Assembly: GCF_000242455.2 (NCBI RefSeq)
Contig: NC_019892.1
Location: forward strand, 2,170,001-2,234,000
Direction: 5' to 3'
From: Singulisphaera acidiphila DSM 18658
Lineage (GTDB): Bacteria; Planctomycetota; Planctomycetia; Isosphaerales; Isosphaeraceae
DNA length: 64,000 nucleotides
Position 1 is the first letter of the stretch; every line of letters begins with the position of its first letter. Below the pieces are notes generated by a model. It had not been told where the DNA came from. It worked only from the letters and a program-made list of their open reading frames with translations, and did no database searches. Positions 25,823 to 33,494 of the stretch are shown here, piece by piece. The translations under genes and the position numbers were made by a program.

Positions 25823-25903
25823 GCTTGCCCGAAAGGCGAGCAAAAGAGCGTAAGCTCCCTGTCTTTTGGTTTGCTGTGTGAGCAAGACAGGAGAGCTTAT
25901 GCT
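25823..25903 (+). terminator. Tandem hairpins ending the export operon
   Basis: Two hairpins follow the second permease. The first is short (7 bp, 25823-25829 with 25835-25841). The second is long (about 19 bp, 25847-25865 with 25884-25903, one bulge and one G-T pair, loop of 18 bases). Together they form a strong barrier to transcription. The long one may also be a remnant of an inverted-repeat element. Confidence 0.65.
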
Positions 25904-25993
25904 TTCCGTTCGCCTTAGAAATTGAAACCTGGCTGCCGCTGCTCGAGTCGCCCAACCAGTTGGCCTACTGGGATTCTCAGGTCGAGTTTGGGG

Positions 25994-26656
25994 TCAGCGG
26001 GCATGTTCGAGGACGACGATCGTTTGGCTCTCGGGGAGGGTTGCGCTGGTGACTTCCAGCCAACTCCGGCCCGGGCGATCGACGGAGGTCTCGGGCATGA
26101 CTTCGAGGAACCGCTCCATAGGCTGAATGTTCAGGTTGATCTTGGGCGTCTTGTAGTGCATCGGGAGCACCAGTCGAGGACCGATCGCGTCGAGCAAAGG
26201 CGGGATCGCGGCAATCTCGATTGTCGGCGGGCCTCCCGCAGCCGCGAGGACGATTTCCGCGCCTTTTAGCGGCTTCAGGTCCGACTCCTCGAGTGCATGT
26301 CCCAGGTCGCCGAGAAAGACGATGTGGAGTCCTTCGACCCGGAAGTGGACGATCGTCACTTCGTCCTCAGGCTTCCGTTCGGGAGTTTCGAAGACACGGA
26401 CCGTTTCGAAATGGATCCCACACGCGGTCTCCCCTTGGGGAGGGATGTCGAGCGCTTTGAGGACTTGAAACGGCGGCTGGATTTGGCCCAGGTGACTGTG
26501 ATACCGGTCGTTTTCGTGGCTGACGACGACGAGATCAGCCGGTTCGTCGATCGGCTCGTAGCCCCCTGAGTCGGGCGAGCGAAAGGGGTCGAGAATGATC
26601 CGCCGCCCCTCGGTTTCGAACAAGAAGGCGGCGTGTCCGTACCAGGTGATTCGCAT
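25994..26656 (-). CDS. MBL-fold metallo-hydrolase (UlaG-like)
   Basis: The 220-residue soluble protein of the metallo-beta-lactamase superfamily starts MRITWYGHAAFLFETEGRRI with ILDPFR. The usual SHxHxDH motif appears as SHENDRYHSHL. GDLGHAL and a C-terminal LPMHYKTPK supply other ligands. This resembles the UlaG-like lactonase/hydrolase group (DUF2800/L-ascorbate lactonase-like), in which the first motif varies. Substrate unknown. It shares its strand with the Gfo/Idh/MocA gene upstream (108-base gap) and may be cotranscribed. A C-terminal LEHAR closes the protein at normal length. Confidence 0.83.
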   Translation of the reverse strand: MRITWYGHAAFLFETEGRRIILDPFRSPDSGGYEPIDEPADLVVVSHENDRYHSHLGQIQPPFQVLKALDIPPQGETACGIHFETVRVFETPERKPEDEVTIVHFRVEGLHIVFLGDLGHALEESDLKPLKGAEIVLAAAGGPPTIEIAAIPPLLDAIGPRLVLPMHYKTPKINLNIQPMERFLEVMPETSVDRPGRSWLEVTSATLPESQTIVVLEHAR

Positions 26657-26764
26657 TTAGGGGATTCCGTCGCCGAGTGCCTGGGGCAAATGAAGTTCGC
26701 CTCGCCCCGGCGAGCCGGGATCGAGGCGGGTGGGACTGCTCCTTGAGTGAGAGTGGCCCTCAGA

Positions 26765-27886
26765 TCAGAACGTCGGAATGACCTTCTTCTCTCCTCCTGC
26801 CATGGCCGACTCATGGGCGAGGAGGCCGACCATCGTCCAGTTGGCCGAGGTTTCGGCGTCGGGCAGGGCGGGGCGTTCCCCTCGGATGGCGCTCAGCCAG
26901 GCGTGGACCAGGTGCGGGTGCGACCCGCCGTGTCCCCCCCCTTGGGTGAACGACAGGTGTTGTTCGTCGTCGGCGTCGTAAACCCCTTTGGTCGTGAAGC
27001 GCTGGATCGGTTCCGGCAAGAGGTGAGCGAAGTCGGGCACCGGCACGCGCTTGGGGATCTCGGGCTCGGCGAGTCCTCGGGTGTGGATCACCGGTTCTTC
27101 GCCCTCGACCTGCTGCCACTCAAAGCTCTTTTTGCTGCCGTAGGCGTCGAAACTTTCACGGTACTGCCGGGCCGTGTCGAACAGGCTGCGCGTGACTTCG
27201 CCGCAGACGTCGGAGTCGCGAATCTTGAAGGTGGCCGACTCAATGGCGAACGGGCTGCCGTACTTCGGGATCAGTTTCTCGTCGATCCGCCCCGACCCAT
27301 GACAGACGACGTGCTCGGCGTGCTTACCGAGAATCGCCAGGCAGGGGCTGACGCAGTGGGTGGCGTAGTGCATGGGGGGGAGCCCTTCCCAGTAGCCGGG
27401 CCACCCTTCCATGTCTTGTTGGTGACTGCCCCGGAGGAACTGGATCCGGCCGAGCTCGCCCTTCTCGTAGAGATCCTTGACGAAGAGGTACTCGCGGCTA
27501 TAAACCACCGTCTCCATCATCATGTAAACCTTGCCCGACGATCGCTGCGCTTCGACGATGGCGCGGCAATCCTCCACCGACGTGGCCATCGGCACCGTGC
27601 AGGCGACATGCTTGCCGGCCTTGAGGGCGGCGAGGCTCTGGGATGCGTGGTCCTGGATCGGCGAGTTGATGTGGACGGCGTCGATGTCCGGGTCGTTGAG
27701 AACTTCTTCGAACCGGGTGTACCGCTTCGAGATCTTCCAACGATCGCCGCACTCGTCGAGCTCCTTGGTCGAACGCCGGCAAATGGCGGCAATCTCGGCG
27801 CCTGGGTAGCTCTGGTAGATTGGGATAAACTCGGCCCCGAAGCCCAGGCCGATAATGGCCACGCGAATATTCGAACTCTTTGCCAT
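26765..27886 (-). CDS. Gfo/Idh/MocA-family oxidoreductase
   Basis: The 373-residue NAD(P)-dependent oxidoreductase has an N-terminal Rossmann domain (VAIIGLGFGAEFIPIYQ, then DAVHINSPIQDHASQSLAALKAGKH) and a C-terminal domain with catalytic-type phrases (PPMHYATHCVSPCLAIL, GGHGGSHPHLVHAWL). The GxGxxA-like dinucleotide motif is present. The KHVACTVPM stretch replaces the usual EKP, with Thr-Val-Pro in place of Glu-Lys-Pro; Lys is therefore missing at the canonical catalytic position. Substrate is likely a sugar or inositol derivative. Divergent from a second Gfo/Idh gene across 224 bases, so both may share a control region. Confidence 0.87.
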   Translation of the reverse strand: MAKSSNIRVAIIGLGFGAEFIPIYQSYPGAEIAAICRRSTKELDECGDRWKISKRYTRFEEVLNDPDIDAVHINSPIQDHASQSLAALKAGKHVACTVPMATSVEDCRAIVEAQRSSGKVYMMMETVVYSREYLFVKDLYEKGELGRIQFLRGSHQQDMEGWPGYWEGLPPMHYATHCVSPCLAILGKHAEHVVCHGSGRIDEKLIPKYGSPFAIESATFKIRDSDVCGEVTRSLFDTARQYRESFDAYGSKKSFEWQQVEGEEPVIHTRGLAEPEIPKRVPVPDFAHLLPEPIQRFTTKGVYDADDEQHLSFTQGGGHGGSHPHLVHAWLSAIRGERPALPDAETSANWTMVGLLAHESAMAGGEKKVIPTF

Positions 27887-28110
27887 GAGACTCGCCCCAG
27901 GTGACCTGCGAGGAGAGAAATGTGACCGGCCTCTTGCGGTACCGCATGCAGGATAGTAGGACGGTATCCTGAAGGCAAGTCATTGGGGGTCAGTCGGTTC
28001 GTGAGTAACCCCCCACTCGTGCGCACCTTCCCCATCCATCCCCGCGATCCGAACCAGAGCGACTCTTCCGCCCCAGGAAGTCGTAGATAACTCAGGAGAG
28101 ACCGAGTCCG

Positions 28111-29235
28111 ATGTCGAACGCATCCACAACGAGCAAGAAGGTGAGGGTCGCCATTATTGGCGCGGGCGCGGTCAGCGACTACCACCACGTCCCCGCGATC
28201 CGCCTTGACCCTCGTGCCGAGCTCGTGGCCGTCTGCGATGCGGACCCGAACCTGCTCGAGCGTCGGAAAGGGGACTGGGGTATCACCAAGGTGACGACCG
28301 ACCCCGTCGCTCTCTGTGCTGACCCTGAGATCGACGCCGTGATCATCGCGACGCCGAACTTTACCCACAGCCCGATCGCCCTGGCCGCGGCGGCCGGGAA
28401 GAAGCACATGATGTGCGAGAAGCCGCTCGGCCTGAACGCCGGTGAGGTTCGCGAGATGTACCTCGCCGCGCGAGACGCCGGCGTGGTCCACATGACGGCG
28501 TTCACCTACCGATTCGCCCCGTCCATGAAGTATCTCCGCCACCTGCTCAAGTCGGGCGCCCTGGGCACGCCACGCCACTTCCGCTCGCAACGGTTCCTCG
28601 ATTGGCCGGAAACGAGCTGGGGCTGGCGCCAGTATCAAGACAAGGCCGGCGCGGGTGACCTCTACGACATGACGATCCACCGCATCGACTTTGCGCTCGA
28701 TCTGATGGGCCCCCTGACCCAGGTCTGCGGCGCAGTCGCCCGGTTCGCTCCGCGCACGACGACCCCCGACGGCAAGTCGTGCCCCCCGTCCAACGTCGAC
28801 GATTGGTCCTCGCTGATCGGCGAATTCGCCAGCGGAGCCACCGGTGTCTGGGAGGGGACGACTCTGGCCAAAGGCTACGGGCGCGACGGTTTCGGCCACG
28901 AGTGGGCCGAGGTCAACGGCTCGGAGGGCTCGGCCGTCTACCGGCTCCACGAGCCGAACACCATCCTGCTCGGGAAGACCGGGGAAGACCTTGCCCCTGT
29001 TCCCGTCCCCGCCGAATTTCTGAAACCGAGCGGCAGCCCGCGCGACCCCGCCCAAGGGAAACCGGCCACCGTCTTCCGCTACGACCTGGTCTGGGAGTTC
29101 ATCTCTGCGATCGTCGAGCAGCGTTCCGCCGTTCCGAGCTACCTCGACGGGCTCAACGCCCAGATCGTGGCGGACGCCGTCCTCGAGTCGTACCAGCAGC
29201 GCCGGTGGATCGACACGGTTCTGGCCGACGAGTGA
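28111..29235 (+). CDS. Gfo/Idh/MocA-family oxidoreductase
   Basis: The 374-residue NAD(P)-dependent dehydrogenase has an N-terminal dinucleotide fold (VAIIGAGAVSDYHHVPAI, DAVIIATPNFTHSPIALAAA) and the canonical KHMMCEKPLGLN motif, so the catalytic Lys is present, unlike its divergent neighbour. The C-terminal domain has AGDLYDMTIHRIDFALDLMG, with the typical D-x-x-x-H. A purine-rich ribosome binding site (CAGGAGAG) lies about 10 bases upstream of the ATG. Likely substrate is a sugar or cyclitol. It is followed by a 520-base stretch without genes that leads to the microcompartment operon. Confidence 0.9.
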   Translation: MSNASTTSKKVRVAIIGAGAVSDYHHVPAIRLDPRAELVAVCDADPNLLERRKGDWGITKVTTDPVALCADPEIDAVIIATPNFTHSPIALAAAAGKKHMMCEKPLGLNAGEVREMYLAARDAGVVHMTAFTYRFAPSMKYLRHLLKSGALGTPRHFRSQRFLDWPETSWGWRQYQDKAGAGDLYDMTIHRIDFALDLMGPLTQVCGAVARFAPRTTTPDGKSCPPSNVDDWSSLIGEFASGATGVWEGTTLAKGYGRDGFGHEWAEVNGSEGSAVYRLHEPNTILLGKTGEDLAPVPVPAEFLKPSGSPRDPAQGKPATVFRYDLVWEFISAIVEQRSAVPSYLDGLNAQIVADAVLESYQQRRWIDTVLADE

Positions 29236-29758
29236 TCTTCGTCGGGTGGGCACGGCCCACCAGCTTCGTCTCTGTTCTTGGAGGGGAGGCTTGCTTCCAC
29301 AAGAACAGAGGCGGCAGCCTTGAGCATTCCCTGGGACTGTGGGAGCCCTGTCCGCGCTTGAATTGGATTGATCTCGATGATCGTGCTCAGAGTCGGACCC
29401 AGAAGGCGAATCGCACCGGAGTTTTTGATGATCATCCGGGTGCCATACTCGGAACTCATGGCACCCCAATGTCCTTCATTTCCCGGTGAAGCCTGACCTT
29501 CCGAGACAGACACTCACTCCCAAGTAACTCCTCGTCTCCGGCGGATTGGCCGATGTCGGTGCGGTCTGACGGGCGGATTGGTCGCTCATCCGATCACAGA
29601 CCGTATCGCGGAGATTCTGAGCGATGAGCAATTGACGAGGTGTATTCCAGGCACGGGCCGAGGGGCAGGAGTCGGAGGGAAAGCCGATTGGGCCTGCCGG
29701 GTCCTTGGTTGTGACCAGGCAGGCCCGAATGGCAAAACACTTGCCGGAAGGAATAGGG
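29236..29758. other. Intergenic region between oxidoreductase gene and BMC operon end
   Basis: This region is where two convergent transcripts meet. It contains a 7-bp hairpin (29245-29251 with 29255-29261), an 11-bp hairpin (CTCTGTTCTTG at 29270-29280 with its complement at 29300-29310, 19-base loop) and a third hairpin at 29690-29726. Short overlapping open frames have no recognisable family. I see no gene. Confidence 0.55.
29690..29726 (-). terminator. Terminator-like hairpin after the BMC operon
   Basis: A 9-bp perfect GC-rich stem (29690-29698 with 29718-29726), extended inward by a GGTC/GACC pairing, lies 32 bases beyond the last operon gene. No strong T-run follows on the minus strand, so it may be a Rho-dependent or structural end. 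Confidence 0.5.
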
Positions 29759-31081
29759 TTAGCGACCGAGCCCGAGCCGCTGGCGGTGATAGGCGAGTCG
29801 TTGCACGACATCCATCCGGCTGAAGTCGGGGAGGCCGTCGGAGAAGGTGGGGAAGCCGTTGGACGACGCCTGTCCGTTGCTTATCGAGTGGGGTGCGGGT
29901 TCGGCCGCACGGGTCGCCGGGACCGGCTCGGGTGCGTGGTGATGGCTGTGGCACTGGCAGGCATGGGCCTCTTTTGCCGGAGCCACCGCAACTGCAGGAG
30001 TCGGGGCAGGGGGGGCCGGCTCTGGCTTGGCGGGAACGACGACGGACGTGGAGGTTCCGCCGTAGCTCATCGTCGTTGCCTGGGCCTTGAGATCCTCTTC
30101 GAGCGGGCGGTGGGGGCGGATCCCCAACTTCCCGAGCACGGCGTGATACGCCTTGACGGCGTCGGTGGGGTTGATGACGCCGTCGACGATCAGCCGGAGG
30201 AACTGCACGAAGGCGAGCTGGTTCTCGGCGCTGTTGATTTTGCGGCCGAAGAGCGCGACCTTGGCGCCATGTTTCTGGGCATCGGCGAGCAGTTGGAAGG
30301 CGTCGAACGTCGTCCCGGCCGAGCCGCCGAGAATTCCGATGACCAGGTGCGGGTCATAGCGGAACAGTTCTTCCATCGCCTTGGGGCCATGGTAAACCAT
30401 CTTGAGGAAGACCGGCCGGCCCGCCGGCGCGACCCCGGCGAGCATCCGGGCGATCATGTCGTTGATGTAGCCGGGCAAGACCTCGGGAGCCACCGCGTTG
30501 GCGATGTTGGGGTCGAAGACTTCGAGGAAGTAGCGAAACCCCTTGCGCTCGGCTTCGACCCGGAACTCGTGAAACCGCTCGAGGGTCGCGGTGTCGTGGC
30601 TCAGGTCGTTGTTGAAGGTCACGCTGTAGAGGCCCAGGTTCGCGCCGAGGGTGCGTTCCTCAGGGGCGCAATCGAGGTGGCCGCACTGCGCGTGGTCGAG
30701 GCTGGCGCTTCGGAACGGGCGAGACGGAGATTCGGTGTAGCTCGCTCCACGCGCCAGATGGACGTCGGTCGTGTCGTTGGCACGGATGGCGGGGGTGACG
30801 TGGGAGTTCTCGAAGAGCCGTTCGCGGATCGTCAGGGCATAGTTCGAGCTGGCCGACATCAGCATGATGTCGACAAGCCCTTGCCTGGTGATCAACCGCA
30901 TCTGTTCACGGTATTCTTCAAGCGTCCGAAGACGGAGCTCTCCCGAATGCGCCTCGGGAGACAACCCGGGCGCCCCGATGCCGAAGGCCATGTCGGCGTC
31001 CTTGGCATCGGCCAGGATGAACTCGCGGCAGTTCGGGTTGGCATGAATCGCAGCCAACTTCCGGTCGAGCGACTTATCCAC
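29759..31081 (-). CDS. BMC-associated TIM-barrel (class I aldolase-like) protein with His/Cys linker and C-terminal tail
   Basis: The 440-residue product has a barrel-like N-terminal part (about 1-330) resembling DeoC/LacD-type class I aldolases: VFLKMVYHG offers a candidate Schiff-base Lys, and GILGGSAGTTFDAF and KVALFGRKI resemble phosphate-binding loops. A Pro/Ala linker (about 345-410) contains HACQCHSHHH, and the C terminus ends in a short basic amphipathic helix (MDVVQRLAYHRQRLGLGR) that could be an encapsulation peptide. The start overlaps the dehydrogenase stop by 8 bases. It is the last gene of the operon. An aldolase role on sugar phosphates is inferred only. Confidence 0.72.
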   Translation of the reverse strand: MDKSLDRKLAAIHANPNCREFILADAKDADMAFGIGAPGLSPEAHSGELRLRTLEEYREQMRLITRQGLVDIMLMSASSNYALTIRERLFENSHVTPAIRANDTTDVHLARGASYTESPSRPFRSASLDHAQCGHLDCAPEERTLGANLGLYSVTFNNDLSHDTATLERFHEFRVEAERKGFRYFLEVFDPNIANAVAPEVLPGYINDMIARMLAGVAPAGRPVFLKMVYHGPKAMEELFRYDPHLVIGILGGSAGTTFDAFQLLADAQKHGAKVALFGRKINSAENQLAFVQFLRLIVDGVINPTDAVKAYHAVLGKLGIRPHRPLEEDLKAQATTMSYGGTSTSVVVPAKPEPAPPAPTPAVAVAPAKEAHACQCHSHHHAPEPVPATRAAEPAPHSISNGQASSNGFPTFSDGLPDFSRMDVVQRLAYHRQRLGLGR

Positions 31082-32168
31082 GGCGTCCCCCGTTCGACTG
31101 ACCCGAGATCGTGACCCGTGAGCTTCCGCCGTTGCCGTTGCCCCCGCTCCCCATCGTCACCTTGACCGTTCGGTTTTGAGCGGTCGGCGCGGCGGCCTTG
31201 GCGGGCTCGAATTTCGGCGGAGTCTTTGCGGCAGCCGGGTTCTTTTTGAGGACCTGGTCGATCGTCTCACGAAGCACTCGGGCCGACTGCTGCAACGCCG
31301 AGACCTCTTTGGCCCAGAGCTCGATTTCGAGCTGGGCTTCGACCCCACCACGCCCGACGACGGTCGGCACCGAGATGCAGACGTCGCGCATCTCATAGGT
31401 GCCGTTCACGAGCGAGGAGACCGGCAGGATCCGCTTTTGGTCGAGGGCCACCGCGTGGACGACGTCGCGAATCGAGAGGCCGACGGCGAACCCAGCGCCC
31501 CCTTTGAGCTTGATGACCTCGGCTCCACTCCCCTTCGTTCGCTTGAAGAGGGCGTCGGCGGTATTCGCGTTCCATCCCGGGAACTTGTCGAGCGGCATCC
31601 CACCGGCCTGGGCGGCCGACCAGATCGGGACCATGCTGTCGCCGTGCTCGCCCAGAATCGTCGCCGTGACCTGGGTGGCGGGAAGCGTCAAGGCTTCGGC
31701 GATCAGGCTGCGGAACCGTGCAGAGTCGAGCTGGGTCCCCAGGCCGATGACCTGGCGCGACGGGAGGCCGAGCTGGGCGGTCGCGAGATAGGTGAGCACG
31801 TCGACCGGGTTGGAGACGACCAGGACGATCGCCTCTTTCTTGACTCCCGCCGCCTTGATCTGGCCGAGGATGTTCAAGAAGAGCTCGACGTTGCGATTGA
31901 TCAGGTCGAGGCGGCTCTCGTCGGGCTTGCGCCTCAGACCGGCCGTCACCATGATCAGGTCGCTCTCCGGAATCGCTTCGTATCCGGTCGCCCGGATCCG
32001 CTGGTCGGCGACGAGCGAGGCGCCGTGGAGGAGGTCGAGCGTCTGCCCACGGCAGAGGTCGGCGTTGAGGTCGATCAGATCGATCTGGCTGACCACGCCG
32101 CCACACTGCAACGCAAAGGCCGCGCACGACCCGACCAGCCCGCCTCCGCCGATGATGCTGACTTTCAT
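31074..32168 (-). CDS. BMC-associated lactate/malate dehydrogenase-like protein
   Basis: The 364-residue protein of the LDH/MDH superfamily starts MKVSIIGGGGLVGS (Rossmann fold). The substrate loop reads TAGLRRKPDESR, a malate-type Arg. It keeps VSNPVDVLTYL, GLGTQLDSARFR and the catalytic GEHGDS. After residue 310 comes a Lys/Ala/Pro linker and a Gly/Asn/Ser-rich tail (VTMGSGGNGNGGSS) not found in ordinary LDH/MDH. I start at the ATG at 32168, the first codon of the fold. In PVM compartments a dehydrogenase like this is thought to recycle NAD+ inside or at the shell. The substrate here could be lactaldehyde, pyruvate or oxaloacetate. Confidence 0.83.
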   Translation of the reverse strand: MKVSIIGGGGLVGSCAAFALQCGGVVSQIDLIDLNADLCRGQTLDLLHGASLVADQRIRATGYEAIPESDLIMVTAGLRRKPDESRLDLINRNVELFLNILGQIKAAGVKKEAIVLVVSNPVDVLTYLATAQLGLPSRQVIGLGTQLDSARFRSLIAEALTLPATQVTATILGEHGDSMVPIWSAAQAGGMPLDKFPGWNANTADALFKRTKGSGAEVIKLKGGAGFAVGLSIRDVVHAVALDQKRILPVSSLVNGTYEMRDVCISVPTVVGRGGVEAQLEIELWAKEVSALQQSARVLRETIDQVLKKNPAAAKTPPKFEPAKAAAPTAQNRTVKVTMGSGGNGNGGSSRVTISGQSNGGRRG

Positions 32169-32259
32169 GGGTCCCTCAACAAAGAGCCGAAATCTCTGAA
32201 AAAAAGACGTGGCAACCAACGCCGATCGTTGCCGTCACCCGACGCCTCTGCTCACGCCT

Positions 32260-33174
32260 TTATCGACTGCCGCCAGCACCATTCATCGCCTGCATGACCT
32301 GATCGGTAATCATCTTCACGAGCGATTCCATCGGGTCTCCCCCCTTGGCGGAGGAACCGTTCGACGAAGCGATGGCCTGGGCCGGTTGCGGCTGGGGCTC
32401 ATGCTTCGGCGGCACGAACGCTTTGTGCTCGGGCTTGAAGTCGCTGTACCCTTCGCGGAACAGGCTGTTGCCGCAAAGGTCGCAGTTCTCGAGCCCGCGC
32501 TCGAGCCGGACGTCGCGGATGCCCAGGGCCGGCTTGATCTTGATCAGCTCGGCGGCCTTCTCGTCGGAGTAGTAGTTCACCCGGCCGATCTGCTTGGACA
32601 GGATCAGGATCCGGCAATAGGCGTCGATGATCTCAGTCTTGAAGTAGGCGTCGGTCAGGTCGCTTCCGGCGGTAATCGTACCGTGGTTGGCCAGGAGGAT
32701 GACGTCGGTGTCCTTGATGTACGGGATCACCGTGTCGGCGAACGCCTGGGTTCCCGGCGTTTCGTAGGGGGTGATCGCCACTTCGCCGAGAAAGACCTCG
32801 AACTCGGGCATCGTACACTTGGGGATCGGCTCGTGGGCCACGGCGAAGGCGGTGGCATGGGGCGGATGGCAGTGAACGCACGCCTTCACATCGGGGCGTG
32901 CTTTCATGATCGCCAGGTGGAGCAAGATCTCGCTCGACCGCTTGCGTTTGCCCGAGACCTGCTTGCCGTCCATGTCGACGATGCAAAGGTCGTCGGGTTT
33001 CATGAAGCCCTTCGAGACGCGCGTCGGGGTGCAGAGCACGCGATCTTCCGACAGACGGAAGCTGATGTTCCCGTCATTGGCGGCGGCGAAGCCCTTGGCG
33101 TAAACCCGCCGACCGACCTCGCACATTTCTTCCCGAAGCTTCCACTCGCTCATCATCCCGCCGTCGCTCGCCAT
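32260..33174 (-). CDS. Class II aldolase (fuculose/rhamnulose-phosphate type) with C-terminal encapsulation peptide
   Basis: This is the signature enzyme of the PVM microcompartment. The 304-residue protein has an adducin/class II aldolase domain (about 8-225) with zinc ligands in HCHPPHATAF and ANHGTITAG and a catalytic-type Glu in MPEFEVFLGE. It should cleave L-fuculose- or L-rhamnulose-1-phosphate into lactaldehyde and DHAP. After a Pro/Gln linker the C terminus carries an amphipathic helix (PMESLVKMITDQVMQAMNG), the typical encapsulation peptide. A small Cys pair, CDLCG, lies near residue 233. The gene starts 39 bases after the preceding shell gene. No kinase or isomerase for the sugar is in the window. 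Confidence 0.92.
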   Translation of the reverse strand: MASDGGMMSEWKLREEMCEVGRRVYAKGFAAANDGNISFRLSEDRVLCTPTRVSKGFMKPDDLCIVDMDGKQVSGKRKRSSEILLHLAIMKARPDVKACVHCHPPHATAFAVAHEPIPKCTMPEFEVFLGEVAITPYETPGTQAFADTVIPYIKDTDVILLANHGTITAGSDLTDAYFKTEIIDAYCRILILSKQIGRVNYYSDEKAAELIKIKPALGIRDVRLERGLENCDLCGNSLFREGYSDFKPEHKAFVPPKHEPQPQPAQAIASSNGSSAKGGDPMESLVKMITDQVMQAMNGAGGSR

Positions 33175-33213
33175 CGTCGAAATCTCCGATTCGCTTGGGC
33201 CGCCCCGTTCCGC

Positions 33214-33492
33214 TTAGAAGGACAACCGATCCAAGAGGCAGGCGCAGTAGGCATCCACAGGTATTTTCACTTTTCCGAACGGGTTAGCCGCCTCGCGGCC
33301 CTCGCTCAGTCCGATCAGGCTTCCAGGGCCGGCACCGAGGTCGTCGTAAACGACCACATCCTCGCCGCGCTTGTCCGAGTCCTCCGTGAGGGCCTCGAGC
33401 GGCATCGGCAGGGCGAGGACGAACCGGGCGCCTCGCAGGCTCGGGTGGCTTCGGGACAAGGTCACTCGGCCGATCACCTCGGCGATCCGCAT
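33214..33492 (-). CDS. BMC-P pentameric shell protein (EutN/CcmL family)
   Basis: The 92-residue protein starts MRIAEVIGRVTLSRSHPSL, the typical EutN/CcmL beginning, with VYDDLGAGPGSLIGLSEG as the core loop and a C-terminal extension (VDAYCACLLDRL). Pentamers of this family close the vertices of the polyhedral shell. Its stop is 39 bases from the aldolase start, and its start lies only 2 bases after the stop of the unknown protein gene. It is one of three different BMC-P genes in this operon. Confidence 0.9.
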   Translation of the reverse strand: MRIAEVIGRVTLSRSHPSLRGARFVLALPMPLEALTEDSDKRGEDVVVYDDLGAGPGSLIGLSEGREAANPFGKVKIPVDAYCACLLDRLSF

Positions 33493-33494
33493 GT

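Noticed and set aside
27520-29469. A 649-codon minus-strand frame across two oxidoreductase genes
   Set aside because: It covers opposite-strand and same-strand genes and the divergent promoter gap; its sequence has no domain.
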